From contig NZ_AQQV01000003.1 of the NCBI RefSeq assembly GCF_002088235.1, forward strand, positions 1 to 64,000: a stretch of 64,000 bases of DNA, given 5' to 3'. The notes below the pieces were generated by a model. It ran no database searches and was not told the origin of the DNA. It saw only the letters and a program-made list of their open reading frames with translations. The DNA is from Oceanococcus atlanticus (GTDB taxonomy: Bacteria; Pseudomonadota; Gammaproteobacteria; Nevskiales; Oceanococcaceae). Within the stretch, counting starts at the first letter, position 1. Every line of letters begins with the position of its first letter. The translations under genes were made by a program, and so were the position numbers. This document shows, one piece after another, positions 34,013 through 42,631 of this stretch.

Positions 34013-35223
34013 CAGGTGTTTTCAGAAGTGGGGTCGGTGACATCGTAAGCGTAAAGCCAGTCCTGACGTCGGTGGAAAAAATCGGGCCACAGGCGGGCCA
34101 GCAGCCACAAGGGCCAGTAAGCGGGGGCGGGGCGGTGGAAGACCTTTGCGTTGGCGCGTGAGGCGGCCTGAACGCGGGAGGTGCGCGGCTTGCGCCAGCT
34201 TTCGTAGCGGGCCAGTGCCGGGCTGATCTGTGCGGCCGCGTCGAGGCTGCTGGCCAGTGCCCAGGCATCTTCGATCGCCATGGCCGCGCCCTGGGCCATG
34301 AACGGCAGCATGGGGTGGCAGGCATCGCCGAGCAACACACAATGGCGGTGCTGCCAACTTGTCAGCGGTGGGCGGTCAAACAGGGCCCAGCGATGATGCA
34401 CGGCGGCGCTTTCAATCAGCCTGGTGACGATCGGATGCCAGCCGGCGAAGTCTGCCAGAACCTGTTCACGCGGGCCTTGTTCGTGCCACGACTCGCGCTC
34501 CCAGTGGGCCTGCTCAATCACACCGACGAAATTGGCCAGGGCACCACCGCGCAGGCGGTAGGTCACGGCATGCCGCTGCGGTCCGGTCCACACGCAGGCG
34601 CTGGGTGGTGGCCGGTGCTGCCCCAGCGCCTCGACCGGGGCCACCGCGCGCCAGGCCACGTGGCCGGTAAAGCGCGGGCGGTCCGGGCCGAACAGAATTT
34701 CGCGCACGCGTGAATGAATGCCGTCGGCGCCGATCAGCAGATCGCCATGCAGGCGCTGTCCGCAGCTCAGCTTGACCTCGACGCCACTTGCGCTGTGCTT
34801 CAGCTGCTCCAGGCGTGCATTCAGCCGCAGTGCACCGGGCACACGTATCATCAGGCTCTGCGTCAGCACCTGCAGCAGGTCGGCTCGATGCAGATGCAGA
34901 TAGGGCGCGTTCCAGCGCGCCGCAGCAGGCGCTTGCAGGGCGATGCGAAAGATTGATTGCCCGCTGCGACCCAGGCGCATTTCCAGGGCTTGCGGGGCGA
35001 AACTCAGGGCGTCGAGTTCGGGTAGCACATCCAGGGCCTGCAACACTTTGCAGGCATTGGGGCTGAGCTGCAGGCCAGCCCCGACTTCGCGCAATTCTTC
35101 GGCCTGCTCGATGACCTGCACCGACCAGCCGCGAGCGTGCAGAGCCAAGGCCGCACTGAGACCGCCGATACCGGCGCCACAGATAATTGCGTGGCCGCTC
35201 AAGGCAGAGCCACGTCGGAGCAT
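34012..35223 (-). CDS. FAD-dependent aromatic-type monooxygenase
   Basis: A 403-residue single-component flavoprotein of the p-hydroxybenzoate/salicylate hydroxylase class. GAGIGGLSAALAL (about 15-27) binds FAD, GADGIHSRVR (about 162-171) is the DG motif for FAD and NAD(P)H, and LLGDACHPMLPFMAQGAAMA (about 292-311) is the GD motif. The substrate is unknown. It is the first gene of a four-gene operon in which every junction overlaps, so the three thioesterase proteins downstream probably act in the same pathway. ATG 35223 gives the family N terminus. Confidence 0.85.
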   Translation of the reverse strand: MLRRGSALSGHAIICGAGIGGLSAALALHARGWSVQVIEQAEELREVGAGLQLSPNACKVLQALDVLPELDALSFAPQALEMRLGRSGQSIFRIALQAPAAARWNAPYLHLHRADLLQVLTQSLMIRVPGALRLNARLEQLKHSASGVEVKLSCGQRLHGDLLIGADGIHSRVREILFGPDRPRFTGHVAWRAVAPVEALGQHRPPPSACVWTGPQRHAVTYRLRGGALANFVGVIEQAHWERESWHEQGPREQVLADFAGWHPIVTRLIESAAVHHRWALFDRPPLTSWQHRHCVLLGDACHPMLPFMAQGAAMAIEDAWALASSLDAAAQISPALARYESWRKPRTSRVQAASRANAKVFHRPAPAYWPLWLLARLWPDFFHRRQDWLYAYDVTDPTSENT

Positions 35224-35322
35224 GAGGGGATCAACATCAGACCATTCTCGCCCAGCTCTCCACAGCAAAGAAACCGCTGCGCCTGCGGTACACTCGCGCG
35301 CCATCCTTCCATGTGTTTGTGT

Positions 35323-37203
35323 ATGCCTCTTCTGAGTGCCAAGAATCTCCAGCTGCAGGTCGGTTTACAGGTCCTGCTGGATCACGCTGAGCTGGTGATA
35401 GAGCCGGGCGAGCGTGTCTGTCTGCTGGGGCGCAATGGCGAAGGCAAGTCGACCTTGCTGCGCGTGATTGCTGGCGAGGTGGCTCTGGATGGCGGTGAGA
35501 TCCAGCGCGAAAACGGCTTGCGTGTGGCCCAGCTGCCGCAAACCGTACCGGGTGATCTGGCCGGCAGCGTGTTCGAGGTGGTGGCCGAAGGTCTGGGCGA
35601 ACTGGGCCGCACGCTGGCGCAATACCATCAGCTGATCGAAGCCGAAGCGGCTGATCTTGAACGGCTGGGACGCTTGCAGAATCTGATCGATGCACAGGAC
35701 GGCTGGAATCTGGACAACCGTGTCAGCGAGGTGTTGTCGCGTCTGGATCTGCCCGCTGGGACGCCTTTTCGGGCTTTGTCCGGTGGGCTCAAGCGCCGCG
35801 TACTGCTGGCCCGCGCGCTGATCACCGAGCCGGATTTGCTGCTGCTGGATGAGCCGACCAACCATCTGGATGTCGACAGCATCAGTTGGCTGGAGGAGTT
35901 TCTGCTGCAGTGGAACGGCACTTTGCTGTTCATTACCCACGACCGGGCATTTTTGCGCCGTCTGGCCACCCGCATCATCGAACTGGATCGCGGACGCCTG
36001 ACCAGTTGGCCGGGGGATTACGACACCTATGTGCGGCGCAAGCAGGAGGCGCTGGATGCCGAAGCTGAAGCCAATGCCCAGTTCGACAAGAAACTGGCAC
36101 AGGAGGAGGTGTGGATACGCAAGGGCATCCAGGCGCGTCGCACGCGCAATGAAGGGCGCGTGCGGGCTTTGCATAAATTGCGAGAAGAACACCGCGCGCG
36201 GCGCAATCGTCAGGGCACGGCCAATGTCGTGATCCAGGAGGCCGAGCGCTCGGGCAAGCTGGTCGCCGAGGTCGAGGATCTGAACTTTGCCTGGGACGGC
36301 AAGCCCATCGTGCAGGGGCTTACGACCACCATCCTGCGTGGTGATCGCATCGGCTTTATCGGGCCGAACGGTGCGGGCAAAACCACGCTGCTCAATCTGC
36401 TGCTCGGCAAGCTGGCTCCGGACAGTGGTCAGGTGCACCACGGTACGCGCTTGCAGGTCGCCTATTTCGACCAGCTGCGCGATACCCTGGATGAGGACAA
36501 AGCGGTGTTCGAGAACGTCGCCGAAGGCCGTGATCATGTAGAGATCAATGGTGCCAGCAAGCATGTGCTTGGCTACCTGCAGGAATTTCTGTTCACCCCG
36601 GAGCGCGCGCGCAGCCCGGTGCGCAGCCTGTCCGGCGGGGAGCGCAGTCGCTTGCTGCTCGCCCGCTTGTTCACCCAGCCATGCAATCTGCTGGTGCTGG
36701 ATGAGCCGACCAACGATCTCGATCTGGAGACCCTGGATCTGCTGGAAGAACGTCTGGCGGAGTTCGGTGGCACGCTGTTTTTAGTCAGCCATGACCGTGA
36801 TTTTCTCGATCGCGTGGTCACGCGCAGTCTGGTGTTCGAAAAGCCGGGTCATATCGGCGACTACGTCGGTGGCTATCAGGACTGGCTACGCCAGCGTCGC
36901 CCTGCGCCTGCAGCGCCGAGCAAGGCACCGGCGAGGGCACCCAAACCGGCCAAGCCAGCAGCGCCGCAAAAGCCTGCCAGCAACAGTTTGAGCCGCGAGG
37001 AACGCAAGGAACTGGGCCGCTTGCCGGGCCAGCTGGAAAAACTGGAGGCGCGCCAGCAGACCTTGAGCAACGCACTGGCCGAGCCGGATATCTACCGCGA
37101 AGACCCCGCCCGTGCTCAGGCTCTGCAACGCGAGCTGGCTGAGCTGGAGGAGCAGATCAGCAGCACCTTCGAACGCTGGGAAGCCCTCGAAAGTCGGGCA
37201 TGA
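35323..37203 (+). CDS. uup: ABC-F ATPase Uup
   Basis: A 626-residue soluble ABC-F protein. Two nucleotide-binding domains are complete: Walker A GRNGEGKST (about 36) and GPNGAGKTT (about 347), signatures LSGGLKRR (about 151) and LSGGERSR (about 436), with LLLLDEPTNHLD and LLVLDEPTNDLD as Walker B. The Pro/Ala/Lys linker and C-terminal coiled coil (about 525-626) distinguish Uup from EttA and YheS. Uup acts on the ribosome and affects transposon precise excision in E. coli. ATG 35323 begins the family sequence; ATG 35311 adds four residues. Confidence 0.92.
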   Translation: MPLLSAKNLQLQVGLQVLLDHAELVIEPGERVCLLGRNGEGKSTLLRVIAGEVALDGGEIQRENGLRVAQLPQTVPGDLAGSVFEVVAEGLGELGRTLAQYHQLIEAEAADLERLGRLQNLIDAQDGWNLDNRVSEVLSRLDLPAGTPFRALSGGLKRRVLLARALITEPDLLLLDEPTNHLDVDSISWLEEFLLQWNGTLLFITHDRAFLRRLATRIIELDRGRLTSWPGDYDTYVRRKQEALDAEAEANAQFDKKLAQEEVWIRKGIQARRTRNEGRVRALHKLREEHRARRNRQGTANVVIQEAERSGKLVAEVEDLNFAWDGKPIVQGLTTTILRGDRIGFIGPNGAGKTTLLNLLLGKLAPDSGQVHHGTRLQVAYFDQLRDTLDEDKAVFENVAEGRDHVEINGASKHVLGYLQEFLFTPERARSPVRSLSGGERSRLLLARLFTQPCNLLVLDEPTNDLDLETLDLLEERLAEFGGTLFLVSHDRDFLDRVVTRSLVFEKPGHIGDYVGGYQDWLRQRRPAPAAPSKAPARAPKPAKPAAPQKPASNSLSREERKELGRLPGQLEKLEARQQTLSNALAEPDIYREDPARAQALQRELAELEEQISSTFERWEALESRA

Positions 37204-37273
37204 ACCGCGCGCCGGGCGTGTGGTCGAAGTCGGGCATTCACATCAACCATGACGTTTTAACAGGGAGTTGTTC

Positions 37274-37855
37274 ATGAACACGCTGAATCGCATCTGCAGC
37301 GCTGCGCTGCTGGCTGTTGCTGTGGCAGCACCGGCCCAGGCCGCCGACAAGTACAAATTCGATACCGTGCATTCGCAGGTGATCTTCTTCGTCAGCCATC
37401 TTGGTTTTTCCATGTCGGAAGGCGAGTTTCTCGACTTTGACGGTGGTTTCAGTTTTGACCAGAAGAACTGGGGCAATTCCTCGGTGGATGTCACCATCAA
37501 GACCGCCAGTATCAGCCTGGATGACAAGAAATGGGACGACCACATGAAGAACGAGGACTTCTTCAACGTGGAGAAGTACCCGACCATGACCTTCAAGAGC
37601 ACCAAGGTCGAGAGCAAGGATGGCAAAACCGGCACCATCACCGGCGATCTGACCCTGCTTGGTGTGACCAAGCCGGTGACCCTGGATGTGACCTTCAACA
37701 AGGCGGGTGCGCACCCGTTCAACCCGAAAAAACAGCTGATCGGCTTTTCCGCCACCGGAACGCTGAAGCGTTCGGAATTCGGCATGAAATACGCCTTGCC
37801 GGCGGTGGGTGATGAGGTTGAAATCCGTATCGAGGTAGAAGCGGAGAAAATCTAG
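37274..37855 (+). CDS. YceI family periplasmic protein
   Basis: A 193-residue YceI lipocalin-like protein. A signal peptide (about 1-23, cut at AQA-ADKYK) is followed by the family block DTVHSQVIFFVSHLGFSMSE, the DFDGGFSFD strand and KYALPAVGDEVEIRIEVE near the end. YceI proteins bind polyprenoids such as quinones in the periplasm. GGGAG precedes ATG 37274. The next gene, a cytochrome b561-YceI fusion, starts within its stop codon, a pairing known for this family. Confidence 0.9.
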   Translation: MNTLNRICSAALLAVAVAAPAQAADKYKFDTVHSQVIFFVSHLGFSMSEGEFLDFDGGFSFDQKNWGNSSVDVTIKTASISLDDKKWDDHMKNEDFFNVEKYPTMTFKSTKVESKDGKTGTITGDLTLLGVTKPVTLDVTFNKAGAHPFNPKKQLIGFSATGTLKRSEFGMKYALPAVGDEVEIRIEVEAEKI

Positions 37856-39060
37856 TGTCGCGAGAGCTGCAGCAGTGGACGCGACTGGCCGTCGCGCTCC
37901 ACTGGCTGGTCGCGCTGCTGATCGTTGTCAATCTGGGGCTGGGACTGCTGGCCGAACGCATGGCCATGTCGCCGGCAAAGCTCAATGTCTATCTCTGGCA
38001 CAAATCGGTCGGTATGGCCGTGCTGGCGCTGGTGGGCCTGCGTCTGGCCTGGCGTTGGACGCACGCACCGCCTGCACCTCCGACCAGTCTGACGCCCCTT
38101 GAGAGGCGTGCAGCCAGCACCACGCATATGCTGCTTTACCTGCTGATGCTGGCGCTGCCCCTGACGGGCTGGTGGCTGAATTCGGTGGCCAATTTCCCGT
38201 TCCGTTGGTTCGGCTTTTTCGAGGTGCCGGCCATCGCTGCACCCAGCGAAGCCATGGCAGCGCTGGGCGAAACCTTGCACGGCGCGCTGGCCTGGGCCTT
38301 GCTGGGCCTTTTGGTCCTGCATGCCGGGGCCGCGCTCAAGCATCACCTGTGGGACCGTGATGATGTGTTGCGGCGCATGTGGCCACGCCCGGTCGGCGCC
38401 GTGGTGCTGATGGTGGCCGCAGTGGGGCTGCCTGCATTGATCTGGTCGCAGCTTGGTGGCGTGAGCACAACGGCAGGCGCCGAGCATGGTTCGCCACAGG
38501 CAGACGCCGCCATGGCCTCTGTGGGCCCGCACGATGTGTTGTCCGAGCGCGCCGCCGCGCCCGCCTGGAAAACCGACATGGCGCAATCGCAGTTGGGTTT
38601 TGTTGCCCGCTACGACGAAGTCCCGGTTGAGGGTGTGTTTACCCGGTTCACCCCGGATATCCGTTTTGATCCGGACAATCTGGCCGGCAGCGCCTTTGAC
38701 GTGAGCATTGCGATTGCTTCGCTGGACACCGCAAGCCGTGACCGCGACGACATCATCCGCCAGGATGCCTGGTTTTTTGTCGAGCGTTTTCCCAAGGCCC
38801 GTTTCGTCACCCAGCGCTTCAAGCCGCTCGGCGAGGGCCGCTTTGAAGCCGATGCGCGCTTGAGTCTTCGTGGTCGCGAGCAAGCCGTGCCATTCGTGTT
38901 CGAGTGGCGGGAGCAGGGCGATGGCAGCGTGCGTCTGCGCGCCCATGTGGTGCTTGACCGGCGCGATTTCAACATCGGCACCGGATCATGGGCGTCAGAT
39001 GATTCGGTGGGCTTCGCGGTCGACGTTCACGTCGACCTGCGTCTGCAAGCCATGCCCTAG
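37855..39060 (+). CDS. cytochrome b561-YceI fusion protein
   Basis: A 401-residue fusion. The N-terminal half (about 1-190) is a four-helix cytochrome b561 with heme-ligand histidines in ALHWLVALLIV (His18), LWHKSVGM (about 48), THMLLYLLM (about 91) and LHAGAALKHH (about 154). A linker follows, then a complete YceI domain (about 235-401). It should move electrons between the quinone pool and a lipid-soluble or superoxide partner, with the attached YceI domain in the periplasm. GTG 37855 overlaps the upstream TAG by one base. Confidence 0.85.
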   Translation: MSRELQQWTRLAVALHWLVALLIVVNLGLGLLAERMAMSPAKLNVYLWHKSVGMAVLALVGLRLAWRWTHAPPAPPTSLTPLERRAASTTHMLLYLLMLALPLTGWWLNSVANFPFRWFGFFEVPAIAAPSEAMAALGETLHGALAWALLGLLVLHAGAALKHHLWDRDDVLRRMWPRPVGAVVLMVAAVGLPALIWSQLGGVSTTAGAEHGSPQADAAMASVGPHDVLSERAAAPAWKTDMAQSQLGFVARYDEVPVEGVFTRFTPDIRFDPDNLAGSAFDVSIAIASLDTASRDRDDIIRQDAWFFVERFPKARFVTQRFKPLGEGRFEADARLSLRGREQAVPFVFEWREQGDGSVRLRAHVVLDRRDFNIGTGSWASDDSVGFAVDVHVDLRLQAMP

Positions 39061-39095
39061 CTGCGCCGCTTGATAGGCCGCGCTGGCCAGGCTGG

Positions 39096-42000
39096 CTAGT
39101 CGCTTAAGCGCAGCAGCAGATCGTGCATGTCCACGCTGTTGCCTGCCGTCACCGTGATATCGGCCACCGTGCCATCACGCGGTGCGGCAATCACGGTTTC
39201 CATTTTCATCGCTTCCAGCGTGATCAGTGCCTCGCCCTTGCGCACGGCATCGCCATTTTTGACCGCCACGCGCACCACCATGCCGGCCATGGGGGCGCCG
39301 ATTTCGGCCTCATTGTCGGGGTTGGCCTTGGCCTTGCCGACGCTGCCCTGGGCGTGCTGGTTTTCCACCCGGATTACCCGCGATTGGCCGTTGAGCTCGT
39401 AGAACAGGCGAGTCACACCGTCCTCTTCGTGGAAGGCCATGCTCTGCAGGCGGATGATCAGGCGTTTGCCCTTGTCGATGTCGACGCTGATTTCCTCGTT
39501 CTCGTCGAGACCGTAGAAAAAGGTTTCGGTCGGCAGGGTGCTGACGTCGCCGTAGCGTTTGCGGTGTTTGACGAATTCCTCGAACACCTTGGGGTACATC
39601 AGCCAGGAGGCCAGATCGGTGTCGCTGATTTCGCGTTCCAGACTTTTGCTCAGTTGCTCGCGCGCGTCATCCAGATCAACCGCCGGGATGTGCGCGCCGG
39701 GGCGCCCGTCAATCGGTGCGCTGCCCTTGAGGACCTTGGCCTGCAGGGCGCCGGGCCAGCCGTCAGGCGGGGTGCCGAGTTCGCCACGGAACAGCGAGAT
39801 CACGGATTCGGGGAAATCGATATCACGTTCGGGATCCAGGATGTCCTGTTCGTTCCAGTTGTTGGCCACCATGGACAGGGCCAGGTCACCCACCACCTTG
39901 GAGGAAGGGGTCACTTTGACGATATCGCCAAACAGACGATTGACCGTGGCGTAAGCGCGGGAGACTTCGGGCCAGCGCGGGCCCAGGCCCATGGCGCGAG
40001 CCTGTTCACGCAGATTGGTGTATTGCCCGCCCGGCATTTCGTGCTGGTAGACATCGGCCGTGCCACTGCGGATATCGCTCTCGAACGGGGCGTAGACCTT
40101 GCGCACATCCTCCCAGTAATCCGACAGCTGACGCATCGCTGCAAGATCCACATCAGGCGCTTTGTCGGCGTGCTGCAGGGCCGCGGCGATGCTGCCCAGA
40201 TTGGGCTGGGAGGTCAGCCCGGACATCGCATCCAGGGCGCCATCTACCGCATCGCAGCCGGCATCGATGGCGGCCAGCACGCTGGCTGCGGCAATCCCGC
40301 TGGTGTCGTGGGTGTGGAAATGGATGGGCAGATCGATTTCCTGCTTCAGCGCGGTGACCAGAGCATGTGCCGCGCGTGGTCGGCACACCCCGGCCATGTC
40401 CTTGATGCCGAGCACGTGGGCGCCGGCCTCCTGCAGGGTGTGGGCCAGCCTGAGGTAGTAGTCGAGGTTGTACTTGGGCCGGCTCGGGTCGAACAGATCG
40501 CCGGTGTAGCAGATGGCGGCTTCGGCCACGCCGCCGGCCTCGCGCACCGCATCAATGGCCAGGCGCATGTCATCCACATTGTTGAGGCAGTCGAAGATGC
40601 GGAAGATGTCGATGCCGTTGTGCGCGGCCTGGCGGATGAAGTACTGCACCACGTTGTCGGCGTAGTTGGTGTAGCCCACCGCGTTGGCCGAGCGCAGCAG
40701 CATCTGGAACGGGATGTTGGGGATCTCTTCGCGCAGGCGGGCGAGACGTTCCCAGGGGTCTTCCTTGAGGAAGCGCATGGCTACGTCAAAGGTGGCGCCG
40801 CCCCAGCATTCCAGCGAAAACAGCCCGGGCAGCAGGCGTGCGTAGTGCGGTGCAATTGCCAGCATGTCGCGGCTGCGCATGCGTGTGGCGAACAAGCTCT
40901 GATGAGCATCGCGTAGGGTGGTATCGGTGAGCAGCGTGCGTGGCTGCGCCTTCATCCAGTCGGCAAAACCGTCCGGGCCGAGCTCGCGCAGCACGTCGCG
41001 GGTGCCACTGGGGGCAGGGCTGGTCAGATCGGTGGCCGGCAGGCGCGGTTGTGGCAGCGGTCGGGTCGGCGGCTGGCGGTCTTTCATTTCCGGGCTGCCG
41101 TTGACCACGATGTCCCCGATGAAGCGCAGCAGCTTGGTTGCGCGGTCGCGTCGCGGGGTGAACTGGAACAGCTCCGGCGTGGAATCGATGAAACGCGTGG
41201 TGTAGCTGGCGTCGGCAAACTTGGGGTGGCCGATTACGTTTTCCAGAAATTGCAGATTGGTGGCCAGGCCGCGAATGCGGAATTCACGCAGGCAGCGGTC
41301 CATGCGTGCGATGGCTTCTTCCTGGGTCGGCGCCCAGGCGGTGACCTTGACCAGCATGGAATCGTAGAACGGGGTGATGACCGCGCCGGAATACGAGGTG
41401 CCGCCGTCCAGGCGTATGCCGAAGCCGTTGGGGCTGCGGTAGGCGATCAAGCGGCCATGATCGGGGGTGAAACCATTTTCCGGATCTTCGGTTGTCACGC
41501 GACACTGCAGGGCATGACCGTCGAGGCGGATCTGATCCTGGCGCGGCAGTCCCGGATCGCCGATCCTGTGCCCGCTGGCGACCTTGATCTGTGCCTTGAC
41601 GATGTCGACGCCGGTCACTTCCTCGGTCACCGTGTGCTCGACCTGGATGCGCGGATTGACCTCGATGAAGTAGTAGGCGCCGGTGTCGGCATCAAGCAGG
41701 AATTCCACCGTGCCGGCGTGGGAGTAGCCAACGCTGCGGCACAGGCGCAGTGCGGTCTGGCACAGGTCTTCGCGTTGCTGGTCATTGAAGTAGGGTGCCG
41801 GGGCACGTTCCACCACTTTCTGGTGGCGCCGCTGCACCGAGCAGTCACGCTCGAACAGGTGGACCAGCTCGCCGTGCTGGTCGCCGAGGACCTGCACTTC
41901 AACGTGCCGGGCATTGCGGATCAGCTTCTCGGCATAGGTTTCATCGTTGCCGAAGGCGGCTTTGGATTCGCTGCGCGCCGAGGTCAGCTGGGCTTCCAGC

Positions 42001-42545
42001 TCGGCCTCGCTTTCGATCACCCGCATGCCGCGCCCGCCGCCGCCCCAGCTGGCCTTGAGCATTACCGGATAGCCGATCTCGGCGAGTATCGCTTTGCAGG
42101 CTTCGATGTCGTCGGGCAGGGCCTGGCTGGCCGGCAGCACCGGTACATCGGCATTTTCGGCCGCACGCCGGGCCGAGACCTTATCGCCCAGAGTACGCAG
42201 CACCTCAGGGCTGGGGCCGATGAAGCGGATGCCGGCCTCGGCGCAGGCTTCGGCGAAATTGGGGTTTTCCGACAGAAAGCCGTAGCCCGGATGGATCGCA
42301 TCCACACCGGCATCGCGGGCAATGCGAATGATGTCGGGAATGTCCAGATACGCCGCAATGGGCTTTGCGCCGGCACCGACCGGATAGCTTTCGTCGGCTT
42401 TGAAGCGGTGCAGCGAGAAGCGGTCCTCGTGTGCGTAGATGGCCACCGTGCGAATGCCCATTTCGGCAGCGCCGCGCATCACGCGGATGGCGATCTCACC
42501 GCGGTTGGCGACGAGCAGCGATTTGACCGGCTGGTGTTCACTCAT
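39096..42545 (-). CDS. pyc: pyruvate carboxylase (single chain)
   Basis: A 1,149-residue enzyme that makes oxaloacetate from pyruvate and bicarbonate with ATP. Domains in order: biotin carboxylase (about 1-460, with KASWGGGGRGMR near 170), a DRE-TIM carboxyltransferase (about 530-800, opening LLTDTTLRDAHQSL), an allosteric/tetramer part, and a biotinyl domain with the biotin attachment lysine in EAMKMET (about 1110). The length is standard for the single-chain enzyme. ATG 42545 gives the family N terminus MSEHQPVKSLLVANRGE; an in-frame start upstream at 42617 is unlikely. Confidence 0.95.
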   Translation of the reverse strand: MSEHQPVKSLLVANRGEIAIRVMRGAAEMGIRTVAIYAHEDRFSLHRFKADESYPVGAGAKPIAAYLDIPDIIRIARDAGVDAIHPGYGFLSENPNFAEACAEAGIRFIGPSPEVLRTLGDKVSARRAAENADVPVLPASQALPDDIEACKAILAEIGYPVMLKASWGGGGRGMRVIESEAELEAQLTSARSESKAAFGNDETYAEKLIRNARHVEVQVLGDQHGELVHLFERDCSVQRRHQKVVERAPAPYFNDQQREDLCQTALRLCRSVGYSHAGTVEFLLDADTGAYYFIEVNPRIQVEHTVTEEVTGVDIVKAQIKVASGHRIGDPGLPRQDQIRLDGHALQCRVTTEDPENGFTPDHGRLIAYRSPNGFGIRLDGGTSYSGAVITPFYDSMLVKVTAWAPTQEEAIARMDRCLREFRIRGLATNLQFLENVIGHPKFADASYTTRFIDSTPELFQFTPRRDRATKLLRFIGDIVVNGSPEMKDRQPPTRPLPQPRLPATDLTSPAPSGTRDVLRELGPDGFADWMKAQPRTLLTDTTLRDAHQSLFATRMRSRDMLAIAPHYARLLPGLFSLECWGGATFDVAMRFLKEDPWERLARLREEIPNIPFQMLLRSANAVGYTNYADNVVQYFIRQAAHNGIDIFRIFDCLNNVDDMRLAIDAVREAGGVAEAAICYTGDLFDPSRPKYNLDYYLRLAHTLQEAGAHVLGIKDMAGVCRPRAAHALVTALKQEIDLPIHFHTHDTSGIAAASVLAAIDAGCDAVDGALDAMSGLTSQPNLGSIAAALQHADKAPDVDLAAMRQLSDYWEDVRKVYAPFESDIRSGTADVYQHEMPGGQYTNLREQARAMGLGPRWPEVSRAYATVNRLFGDIVKVTPSSKVVGDLALSMVANNWNEQDILDPERDIDFPESVISLFRGELGTPPDGWPGALQAKVLKGSAPIDGRPGAHIPAVDLDDAREQLSKSLEREISDTDLASWLMYPKVFEEFVKHRKRYGDVSTLPTETFFYGLDENEEISVDIDKGKRLIIRLQSMAFHEEDGVTRLFYELNGQSRVIRVENQHAQGSVGKAKANPDNEAEIGAPMAGMVVRVAVKNGDAVRKGEALITLEAMKMETVIAAPRDGTVADITVTAGNSVDMHDLLLRLSD

Positions 42546-42631
42546 GCGGACGGGTTCCGTTGTGTGCAAATGCCCTACCATAACTGATGTAAAGGCCTGC
42601 AACAGATCAAAGCACAAAACGGGCCAGAGGA

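Noticed and set aside
39123-42587. Long plus-strand ORFs opposite pyruvate carboxylase
   Set aside because: They are antisense to a fully conserved enzyme with all motifs intact; GC-rich codon bias opens the opposite frame.
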